Source of the DNA: Leishmania infantum JPCM5
Taxonomy: Eukaryota > Euglenozoa > Kinetoplastea > Trypanosomatida > Trypanosomatidae
Direction of reading: 5' to 3'
Length of the DNA: 64,000 nt
Assembly: GCF_000002875.2 (NCBI RefSeq)
Contig: NC_009413.2
Span: forward strand, 191,001-255,000
Below are positions 19,018 to 27,095 of the stretch, in pieces. Within the stretch, counting starts at the first letter, position 1, and every line of letters begins with the position of its first letter. The translations under genes and the position numbers were made by a program. The notes beneath the pieces were generated by a model. It did not search any database. It saw only the letters and a program-made list of their open reading frames with translations, and had not been told where the DNA came from.

Positions 19018-20235
19018 CTACACGCTTTGTGAGGCAGAAGCGCTGCAGCTGGTTAGGCTGTGGCTGGCAAAGGCGGACGCCAGCCACGCTGCGGCAGCGC
19101 GGTGCAGTTGCAGCGCGTACGCTATTTCTACCAGCAGGAGTGCGAAGAGAAACAGCACTGTGAGGCGCCACTGCCGCTGCCGTTGCCGAGCTAACGCGCG
19201 GTCGTTGCGCCGCTTCAGCGCCACCACGTTGGCGTGGCTGAACTCCTTGGGGTGTTCGAGGCGATAAGCGCGGACAGCGTCGCGGTGACGCTGGCCGAAC
19301 TTGAAGTAGTCGGCACCGTAGCACCGCTTCGCGATGTCCTCCACGACGTCGCGATCGACGTGCCCGCTACCCTCCTCACGCCGGTAGAGCGGTACACCGT
19401 CCAGGTGATAGTGGTACGCATCATCTAGTGGAATGGCTATTACGAAGTCAAGCACGCAGCCGGCCTTCATCATCGCAACAGCGAGCCGCGCAATGTTGTA
19501 TGCGTCGTCGAAGCCGTTGTGCGGCCTGCCGTCGAAGCGCAGGTTCATCTTGCGCAGCATGGCGTCTAGTTTAATCGGCACGCCGTGGTTCAGGTGGTGG
19601 GCAAAGGTGGTGCGGATATCGAGGTATTCGTAGAAGATGCTGGGAAAGCCTACATGATCGCGCAGGATGTGATGCTCGTGGATGAAGTTCTTGAAATCCC
19701 ATGGGCCGTCGGCGGCGAAGATGGTCTTGGCGCCTCTGGGAATGGTCTCCCGGTACCATTTCTCGAAGAGCTGGATGGCCTCGGTAATGCTCGGGGCAGC
19801 GTCCACGACCTCTTGTGTGATACCGGTGAGCTGGGTGCAGAAGGGGGTCAGCCTGGAGTTGCGCCAGGGCTTCACGAAGGTGTGAAAGGAGCGGGCTCGA
19901 TCGACCTGACCGGTGCGGACGTCGATAAGGACACCAGGAATCTCGATGACCTCGTGGGGGTAGTTCCGACTGTTCTGCTCACACGTCGCCTCCACGTCCA
20001 CGACAATGATATAATCGAAGAGCTGTTGGTCTAACGGGTCCGTGTCATCGTAAGTGTGCTTTACTTTGTTCTGCTTGGCGGAGGTATGGGTGGACAGGTA
20101 GGAGTCGCCGCCACCGCCTCGGGTGCCGAAGTACGTGTGGTGCCCCGTGGACGTGCTGTGGCGTTGATGCTGGTTCGCCTTTCGCTGCTTGTTCGCAGCC
20201 TCCTTGGCCTTCCCACGCTTGTTGTGGGGAGACAT
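19018..20235 (-). CDS. ERI-1-like DEDDh exoribonuclease C with C-terminal membrane anchor
   Basis: The protein has 405 residues. A short basic N-terminus (about 1-70) is followed by a DEDDh exonuclease domain: VVDVEATC (D80, E82), AADGPWDF (D176) and PHNGFDD (H239, D244). After the domain comes a charged region, then a hydrophobic segment of about 18 residues (VLFLFALLLVEIAYALQL, roughly residues 358-376) and a short Ala/Ser-rich tail. This looks like a tail anchor, which would place the nuclease on a membrane facing the cytosol; that is inference. It is the most compact of the three tandem paralogues. The ATG at 20235 is the first in frame. The closest good acceptor is near 20336. A retroposon-like block begins just downstream of the stop. 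Confidence 0.9.
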   Translation of the reverse strand: MSPHNKRGKAKEAANKQRKANQHQRHSTSTGHHTYFGTRGGGGDSYLSTHTSAKQNKVKHTYDDTDPLDQQLFDYIIVVDVEATCEQNSRNYPHEVIEIPGVLIDVRTGQVDRARSFHTFVKPWRNSRLTPFCTQLTGITQEVVDAAPSITEAIQLFEKWYRETIPRGAKTIFAADGPWDFKNFIHEHHILRDHVGFPSIFYEYLDIRTTFAHHLNHGVPIKLDAMLRKMNLRFDGRPHNGFDDAYNIARLAVAMMKAGCVLDFVIAIPLDDAYHYHLDGVPLYRREEGSGHVDRDVVEDIAKRCYGADYFKFGQRHRDAVRAYRLEHPKEFSHANVVALKRRNDRALARQRQRQWRLTVLFLFALLLVEIAYALQLHRAAAAWLASAFASHSLTSCSASASQSV

Positions 20236-20288
20236 GATTCGTTGATAGCGGCAAGAACGGCGAGGCAGAGAAGGTCAAAGCAGGTTTG

Positions 20289-20320
<32 letters not shown>

Positions 20321-20992
20321 CACCGGCGATGTGGGCTCTACGTGCAAGGGGATGAAGATACAGATCAGCAAGAGGCGGAGGATGGGGGAACGATGTGGAG
20401 AGGCTATGTCGAGCGCACAGGCGTGAACGCACGCATAACGGCACGTCTCTCAGACGCCGCGCCACGGAGAGGACGAAGCGAGGCGGATGCAAGGACGGGC
20501 GTGTAGACACGTCAGCACGCGAAGTGTGCACGATAAGAGGAGGAAGGAGTAAGTGTTCCACCAGCACGACCGTCAACACGAAGTCGCAACAGCACAACCG
20601 TGCGAGCAGCAGCATCGATGGCGCGACACGATCCCACATGAGCAAAAAGTGAGAGAGCAGTGAAGCCAACAAAGGAAAAGAAAGCGAAAAAAAGAGACAC
20701 AACGTGTTGCCTATTTACATCCGCATAAGACTACCAGCACGCACACACACACAGATACAAGTAGTCATCCTAGCTGTGGCGCTGATCTGTACAAGCCAAG
20801 GACTCGATGGGCGCTCCTACGGCGACTAGCTGCTGCGCTGACTTGATGCGTACTGTCTCGCCCTTCGTTGGCAACAGTGATTCCCCAAGACTGGAGAGAC
20901 GAGTCACCGCCGATGCGGCGGGGTCCGTGGTGGGAGCGGGACGGCGCAGTCGGAGGCCCTTGCGCTGGTGATCAAGATGGCAGCGACACCCT
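20236..20992. other. Spacer between ankyrin gene and exonuclease C
   Basis: No gene seen. It holds a TG repeat at 20284-20321. On the minus strand, pyrimidine tracts near 20270 and 20340-20400 are candidate splice signals; the latter ends in GCACGTAG near 20336. Confidence 0.55.
20284..20321. repeat. TG microsatellite
   Basis: TG dinucleotides interrupted by CG and TATG, in the leader region of exonuclease C. Confidence 0.85.
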
Positions 20993-23530
20993 TCAGCCTT
21001 CCGTCAGGCTCAGCGGCGCGGCACCGTCCCTCTTCTCGGCGCCCAAGGCGTCAAGCCACACACGCCACGACAACGCGTACTGTCGCGCGTACAGCACCCG
21101 CACCGCCTCCTGAACATTCTGGCGTGCCCGCAGGCAGCACTGGGTATGGTGATGCACCCACCGCTTTAGCTGCTCCGTCTCTGCGGAGGTGTACTGCTCC
21201 GCTGGCGCGGAGCAGCGCTGCGCCACCAGGTATCGCTCCGCTGATGAGATACTATGGTCCTTGCCACTCAGTTTCTCCTCCACAATGGTCGAGGCAAGCG
21301 CGACGAGGGCGAGGCTGGATTCGTACGCCACCATCACCCGCAGCACAGCCGCCGTCGGCACCACCATCATCAGCCTCTGCACATCGCACGCGCGCAGGTG
21401 GCAGTCGTGGGCGCCAATCGCGACAAGCAGCGGCACCGTGTAGGGCGAAGTCGACAGCGTCGGGCAGTGCTCCAGCAGCACACGCGTCGTCTCGGCATAC
21501 CCGTTGGCGATGGCGTAGTAGAGCGCGGTGCAGTCGGCGTCATCCATGTACTCCACCTCGGCACCGGCCCCCAGCAGCTGTAACACCAACTCCACCGGGT
21601 CACTGTGCGGATTGTTGACGGCGCACAGCAGCGGGGTCCAGCAGAAGCTGTCGCTCACCAGCGGGTCCACGAGGGCGACGTTGATGACTGTGCCGCCGCC
21701 ACGGTGCAGCAGTGTGCGGACGTAGCGGGCATTGTTGCGGTAGCAGGCGCGATGCAAGGCGGAGGCATTGCCCTCGGTGGCATCCTCGGGGTTAGCGGGG
21801 GAAGAGGGCAGCGAAGGGGCCGGCGCCACGGAACCGCTTCCCGTGCCCTGCAGAGGCAGCAGCGGTGCTGGATGCGCCAACGTCGGCAGCAGTGGCACAG
21901 CGCAAGAGGTCCTTAGCGGCTGTCCACATGGCCGCTGAAAGATCTCCGCAAAGGCGGCACATGCGCCGGCGACCGAGTCGAACTCTTCGCGCGCCAGCCC
22001 CTTCACCATCCACGCACCAGTGGCGTGGGACAGGGTGTAGGACACGGTGACCAAGCGCTTGCGCGGCGCCGCCACTGCCTGGGCCGGTGATGTCATGGTG
22101 CTGGTAGCAGCGCCTCTGCCCGTCCTCTTCGTGGAGAGGGAACGGGGAGCAGCGCCCGGGGCCGCCCGCAGGTGCCAATGATGCCCGCGGGCTCGACGCA
22201 AGACGGCTACGCGCACTTCGCCGATAACATCGGTGAGACCCACAACATAGTCGCCAGCCATTGCGTCAGACCGGGCGGCTAAGGAGAAGGCCAGGTAGGC
22301 AAACGGCTCCGACAAGTCCACTGCACCCAGCTCCAGTTCGTGGCGCAGGTTCGCCTCCAGAAGCTGCAGTGGTCCCCACACACTCAGAAACCGTTGCAGC
22401 GAGTAAAGCGAGATGACGCCGCAGTCCTTGAAGTTCAGCACCGCCATGATAACCCCATGCGTCCACGACGGGAACAGCGGCAGGAAGGGAAGGAACTCCT
22501 CCGTCGTGCACGCGGCGCGGTTGCGTCCCACATGGACGTCCCACGCGTTCCGCAGCATGTTGTCCTCCAGGTGCGCGTGAGCATCGAAGTACACAGGCGC
22601 CTCGTCTGTCGCCTTCACGTACCATCGGATGTGCGCGAAATGCACATCCAGGTCGGCGTTCACGCTGGCAACGGCGTCGGCGACGTGGAGGGGGAGAAGG
22701 TGCTGCCCGCTCACTGGGATAAGCTCCTGCGTATCAGCGACGGTGGCACCTGCAGCCGCGGTGGCGGTGGTCTCCCGGTGCGCCTTTGGTTGCGGTGCAG
22801 CAGCCATGGAAGACTCGTGCGCGGACGGCTGCCGTGGGGAGGCACGGCAGGAGACCAACGCGATATCGCTGGCCGCCGCATTCGTCCGGCAACTGTTTCC
22901 TACACTATAGACGCGCACGGCTTCGCGCGGTGAGTTGGCAACCGCACTAGCGGCGGCCATGCTACTCTCCGCCTTGAGTGCGCCACGATCCGGGTTGGAG
23001 GTATCGCGCTGCGTCTCCCATGTCTCGTGATCACGCAAGGCCCGCTCACCCCGCTGGAGAACACTGTGAAGGAAGCGCATCAGGCGGTCTAGAAGGACGC
23101 CCTGTCGCTGCAACTCGCCGCGGCCGAGTGCCAGCTGATCACTAAGATCGAGTAGATACGTGTGGATCTCCCGCAGCGTGGGAAACACCGCTGGCAGGGA
23201 GAGGCCGAGATCGGTGCAGAGGATGTCCATGCGGACCGCCAGCACCAGCACATCAGCAATCGGTGTCCCTGACGCGATGATGCCGTTCGTGACGCTGTGA
23301 AGGTGCTGGCGACACTCCTCGCAGGCGGCACGGAACAGCTTAAACTCCCGAGCGCTTAGAGGCTTATCGTCATTCAACTCCGTGGTGATGTGGCGCAGCG
23401 CGCTCACTGGAGGGCCGGCGCGCCCCGGCGCAGGGGCAAGGTCCGGGAACTGGCGGGTGTCGGCATCAGACACGGCACGAGCCATGGCACGCAGTTCAGG
23501 CGGAATGTTGCACCGTCGCTGCTTGACCAT
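20993..23530 (-). CDS. Ankyrin-repeat protein with possible EF-hand/SH2-like module
   Basis: The protein has 845 residues. Residues about 590-695 contain two to three ankyrin repeats (SALHRACYRNNARYVRTLL; CTALYYAIANGYAETTRVLL), a protein-binding fold. Residues about 360-545 resemble the EF-hand plus SH2 arrangement of the Cbl phosphotyrosine-binding region: VISLYSLQRFLSVWGPL, then YLAFSLAARSDAMAGDYVVG, then WMVKGLAREEFDSVAG. The position of the phosphate-binding Arg would be Ser. This second assignment is inference. The frame extends to 23560 only through TTG, so I take the ATG at 23530. It is preceded directly by CGAG after a TC-rich tract, so the next in-frame Met (MARAVSD) is an alternative. 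No membrane segment. Function unknown. Confidence 0.8.
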   Translation of the reverse strand: MVKQRRCNIPPELRAMARAVSDADTRQFPDLAPAPGRAGPPVSALRHITTELNDDKPLSAREFKLFRAACEECRQHLHSVTNGIIASGTPIADVLVLAVRMDILCTDLGLSLPAVFPTLREIHTYLLDLSDQLALGRGELQRQGVLLDRLMRFLHSVLQRGERALRDHETWETQRDTSNPDRGALKAESSMAAASAVANSPREAVRVYSVGNSCRTNAAASDIALVSCRASPRQPSAHESSMAAAPQPKAHRETTATAAAGATVADTQELIPVSGQHLLPLHVADAVASVNADLDVHFAHIRWYVKATDEAPVYFDAHAHLEDNMLRNAWDVHVGRNRAACTTEEFLPFLPLFPSWTHGVIMAVLNFKDCGVISLYSLQRFLSVWGPLQLLEANLRHELELGAVDLSEPFAYLAFSLAARSDAMAGDYVVGLTDVIGEVRVAVLRRARGHHWHLRAAPGAAPRSLSTKRTGRGAATSTMTSPAQAVAAPRKRLVTVSYTLSHATGAWMVKGLAREEFDSVAGACAAFAEIFQRPCGQPLRTSCAVPLLPTLAHPAPLLPLQGTGSGSVAPAPSLPSSPANPEDATEGNASALHRACYRNNARYVRTLLHRGGGTVINVALVDPLVSDSFCWTPLLCAVNNPHSDPVELVLQLLGAGAEVEYMDDADCTALYYAIANGYAETTRVLLEHCPTLSTSPYTVPLLVAIGAHDCHLRACDVQRLMMVVPTAAVLRVMVAYESSLALVALASTIVEEKLSGKDHSISSAERYLVAQRCSAPAEQYTSAETEQLKRWVHHHTQCCLRARQNVQEAVRVLYARQYALSWRVWLDALGAEKRDGAAPLSLTEG

Positions 23531-24749
23531 CTCGATGGGCAAGAAAGAGAGAGAGAGCAACGCTTCAAAGGTTCAACCTCACCCTTGCGGGTGTGCGTGT
23601 TGGCGAGGAGGTGGGGAAAGAACCGGCACAAGCGGACTCAAGGAGCACGGCTGGCTGGATGGATGGCAGGACGGGTTGGAGGGAGAAGGGGGAGAGGCAG
23701 GAAGACACCGACGAGATAACATGAAGAGGAGGGAGCAGCATTGTCCAGGTGCGAGAGGCAGAGAAGCCTGAGGAAGCTCAGAGAGAAAGAAAGCGCGTGC
23801 AGCAGGCCCAGGCACTACATGGCGGCACATCAGTGCTCCCTGTCCCTCCACACACAAACACGTCAGCACAGGAGAAAAGCAAGCAGCGTCGCGCGACGAC
23901 AAGCCGTGAGTCTAGTGGGCAGAAGGTAAGGGGAAAAACACACGACTCGGGTCTCTTTCGCCGTGTGCGCAAGACAGCGAAAACCTCTCATGACCCGGCG
24001 TAAGAAGCGTCGCTGTTTCGTGCTTTTCTGAGCAGGGCGCACAGACGCCGTGCTTCGAGTAAATCACCATGGTCTCGCCTCTAAGAGGGAGGAAGGGGGG
24101 TTCAAAGGCGCGTGCACCTCGCTACTTACATGCGTTCCAAAGGATGCAACGGCACAGAATCATAGCAAAAACAAAAGAGGGGAAAGGCACATGCAACGCT
24201 GTGCTCGGGTGGCTGCGTGCACCTTTCCCTTGAAGAGTAGTGAACAGAGTGCCCAACGCGCCGTTTGTCGTCGTCACCGTCCCTGGCACCCCCCCCTGCC
24301 TCCCCCCCTGTCGCATTACGCCGCCTCCTGCAGACTGGAGCGGCGCCGGCAATGTGGGAAGCGTGGGGGAAGAGAGGCAGGATATATAAAAAAGGAGGCC
24401 GGGCTGCGCATAAACCATGCATGCGAGGCCGGCGCGGACACACAAACAAACACAGAGAGAGAGGGACACAGACGCACATGCCTTGCTGCTGGTAGCCAGC
24501 ACGTGTACACGGGGAGCGCGTCGGCGTCCTCCCCTCGTTTTCGCCATTCTGCCTGCGCGCCCTTTACATCCACAGCCGCCTCGTGAAGGCGAAGCGGACA
24601 CTAAACCGAAGCGAGAGAAAAGAGGGCGGAGGCGGAGGGGATGAGAAATGGGCAGGAACAGGCACGCACAGGAGTGTGCAAGTCGAGAAGGGGAGGGGGA
24701 GCGCGCATCGGTACTTCGACAACGGCCAACCACACTGCCTCGGCGCCCT
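23531..24749. other. Spacer between hypothetical gene and ankyrin gene
   Basis: No gene seen. It has GA-rich plus-strand stretches (pyrimidine-rich in the transcript) and C runs near 24290-24308. Several weak hairpins are present, including GGGAAAGG/CCTTTCCC at about 24180 and 24223. Confidence 0.55.
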
Positions 24750-26201
24750 CTAGTGAGGCACAGACTTACCACTCACCCTCCACAAACGATCACCACGATT
24801 CTGCCGCCCACGCGGCACAGAGGTGGTCGAGGATGCAACGGGCATGTGCCGACGATGCCGCTCCCGCAGCTCCGCGACGGTCATGTCTTCTTCCGGAAGA
24901 CGCCGTTGCACGAGGCACACCTGAGGCAACGGCGCGAGCTGCATCCAATCCCACCTTGGGACGCTCGTGCACTTTGCTTGCTGGTCGTTCGGGGGCTTGC
25001 GGCGCGTGAGGGATGACGAGGAGGCTGCAGTGCGCTGCTCAACAGCCCGCGGCGCCACCCTCTCGTTCGGCAGGGCCTCTACAGACCGAATTGCACGGCG
25101 CACAGCGTCCGCCTCACGCGCAGCGGCGCCGCCGCATCGCCCCTTCCCGCCGACCACGATGACGTGATAGCCCATTTCCTGCCAGCGTGCTTTGTTCGCC
25201 TCGGTAACCGTCGCAGGCCGAATCCAACCCCCTTCGTCTTCGTTGTCGTCCTCACGCACGTCTGCGTTCGTCAACGCCTCAGCGCCAATCGTCGAGGCGG
25301 CGTGGGCGGACGTTGTTCGTGGTAGTGCCTCGTCTTCCGCCCTCATCCCTTCACTGCTGGTCATCGCTACCACCCGTGATGACACGGAAGGAGACTGGGT
25401 CGGGCTGTGACTGCCGCCCGTTGCCCCGTCCTTGCACACAAGCTTTCCACAGGCGTCGAGTTGGGTCAAGAAGACGATGGCGTCCTCCTCTGCAGTCGTG
25501 CCAGACGAGCAATTCTTGAGGGCCCTCACGACCGTGGCCGAAGTAGGACCTGCACCTGTGATCGCCGGTGGATTGGGTGTGCGGCGCATCCGCGCCTCCA
25601 CCGCCGACTGCGGCGCGAGGGGCAGCGGGCCCGGTTGGTGGCGTCCGCGCCTGTCCACCACGTCATCCGGCAGCAGCGCTGCCGGAACGTACTGCGTCAT
25701 GCCTTGCCCCACCAGGCGCTCGGCAGGCGGATCGGCGGCGAGGTGCTGCATCGCCTGCCATCGCCGCTTCAGAGCTTTCTGAAAAGCCTCGTCGACGGCG
25801 TCGCATCTACGCCGCGATCGACGGCGCCGGGCCTCGATGATGGCGAGCTGTCGCTTGCGAAGACGCAGATCCGCCAACTCGCGCTCCTCCAGCTCCCTCT
25901 CTCGCTGCAGGGAAATGCTGTAGGAAGGCCCCCTAGTGGCGACGGCGTTTGCGGAGGAGGCGGCAGAGGCCAGCTGCTGCTTCTCCTCTAGGGAGGCTAG
26001 AAGGTCTTGGAAGTAGCTAATTTCACTCGGTAGTCGGTGCCAATCTTCGTCGTACCCCTTCGCCTTTACGCTCGTCTCCTCATTGCTGGAAGCGGAGGCC
26101 GCCTCCGCAGCTGCCTCAATCGCTACATGTGGGGCCGCCATGGTGCCAGAAGCGGGTCGAAGGGCCGGCAACAGCGGAGACGGCGCTGATGTGGCGGGCA
26201 T
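24750..26201 (-). CDS. Hypothetical protein with basic coiled-coil segment
   Basis: From the ATG at 26201 the protein has 483 residues. The frame continues upstream to 26675, but that part is low quality and lies across the likely splice tract (about 26470-26525), so I exclude it. Around residues 85-150 a strongly charged stretch (LQRERELEERELADLRLRKR, then RRRRSRRR) predicts a coiled coil. Near the C-terminus an acidic stretch precedes GGWIRPATVTEANKARW and GYHVIVVGGKGRCG. The phrase resembles an EGGWITP stretch known from NOB1, but there is no PIN domain or zinc ribbon, so I do not call it NOB1. The leader holds a 72-codon ORF in another frame. Function unknown. Confidence 0.65.
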   Translation of the reverse strand: MPATSAPSPLLPALRPASGTMAAPHVAIEAAAEAASASSNEETSVKAKGYDEDWHRLPSEISYFQDLLASLEEKQQLASAASSANAVATRGPSYSISLQRERELEERELADLRLRKRQLAIIEARRRRSRRRCDAVDEAFQKALKRRWQAMQHLAADPPAERLVGQGMTQYVPAALLPDDVVDRRGRHQPGPLPLAPQSAVEARMRRTPNPPAITGAGPTSATVVRALKNCSSGTTAEEDAIVFLTQLDACGKLVCKDGATGGSHSPTQSPSVSSRVVAMTSSEGMRAEDEALPRTTSAHAASTIGAEALTNADVREDDNEDEGGWIRPATVTEANKARWQEMGYHVIVVGGKGRCGGAAAREADAVRRAIRSVEALPNERVAPRAVEQRTAASSSSLTRRKPPNDQQAKCTSVPRWDWMQLAPLPQVCLVQRRLPEEDMTVAELRERHRRHMPVASSTTSVPRGRQNRGDRLWRVSGKSVPH

Positions 26202-26247
26202 AGCCCAAGGCTCACTGTCTCGTAACGAAAGGCAAACGCGGCGCCGC

Positions 26248-26466
26248 TTATTGGTGCGTGCGAGTGCCAGGTAGCTGCTGAGGGTGTATGGAGCAGTGGG
26301 AATGCAGTGATCTCCTCCCGTAAGCCTTGACTCGCGCCGTATTTGCCGCACTGTGTCCTGCGGCACCGTCCACTTGCCTTTCGAGTAGGGGGAGGGTGGC
26401 GAACAGCAACAGCTTGGCGCTGGCAGAGACGGCGACAGAGGCGAGGATGGTGGCTGGAGACGACAT
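26248..26466 (-). other. 72-codon upstream ORF before hypothetical gene
   Basis: An ATG at 26466 opens a 72-codon frame ending in TAA at 26248, 46 nt before the main ATG and in another frame. Its ATG lies one base after the first AG following a long TC tract. Use of that AG would put the uORF first in the mRNA; use of a later AG would remove it. Confidence 0.35.
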
Positions 26467-26817
26467 GCTTGATGGGCGAGAGAGCAGGGAAGGGAAGAGG
26501 GCGAGAGAGAGAGAGAGAAAAGATCATCATGGCAACGCAGGACATGACGGTGTCGGGTCCTCCACACGCTGAAAGTCGTGGAGAGTACGCCGGAGAGAAA
26601 AAGTGAGGGCCGCTCGAGAGAGCGAGAGTCCGCTTCATGGTGTTGCAGAGCACTGTAGGCGGCGATTGAAACCACAGCAGCGGCAGTGCCGTTGCGGCAT
26701 CACCGCCGCCATCACAGCAAGACACACAAGCGCCTGCTCACATGAGGACTGCAACCTCTCTTGTCGGCAGAGGTGCGCAATGTGTTTGGTTGGCTTCTTC
26801 TGCGCACGCCTCGTTTA

Positions 26818-26853
26818 TCCACTCACGTGTCCATTCGCAGACACGTGAGTGGA
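26818..26853. repeat. Perfect stem-loop, 14 bp
   Basis: TCCACTCACGTGTC at 26818-26831 pairs exactly with GACACGTGAGTGGA at 26840-26853 across an 8-nt loop. It lies between the XPB-like stop and the downstream splice tract, so it would fall in that gene's 3'UTR. Confidence 0.75.
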
Positions 26854-27095
26854 GGTGGCAGCCGGGAGTCAGACGTGGGTGGGAGGGGTGCTGCTGTGCC
26901 CCGTCGAAGCGCGCTTTTTTGAGCTGCGAACGCCGTTTGACAGCACGCGCACTCACGGAGAGACTTGCGTATGCGGAAAAGGGGAGATGAGCTGCGCGGC
27001 ACAGCCCCCATGCATACTCAGAAGGGCGCCCATTCACGCCGACAGCTACCACCACAACGGTGGCAGCAGCACCAGCAGCGCCAGCAGGCAGCCGT

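Larger units (their letters stand above)
26202..27095. other. Spacer between XPB-like gene and hypothetical gene
   Basis: Beyond the uORF and the stem-loop at 26818-26853, I see no gene. A long minus-strand TC tract at about 26470-26525 is the likely acceptor region for the hypothetical gene. Confidence 0.55.

Noticed and set aside
17186..19163. Long plus- and minus-strand frames of 288-441 residues over the GC-rich block
   Set aside because: Several overlapping frames are open on both strands because GC-rich DNA has few stops. Their composition is erratic, and the block looks like a degenerate repeat.
24750..26201. Possible NOB1 identity from a GGWIRP stretch
   Set aside because: There is no PIN nuclease domain or zinc ribbon, and the match is only a few residues.
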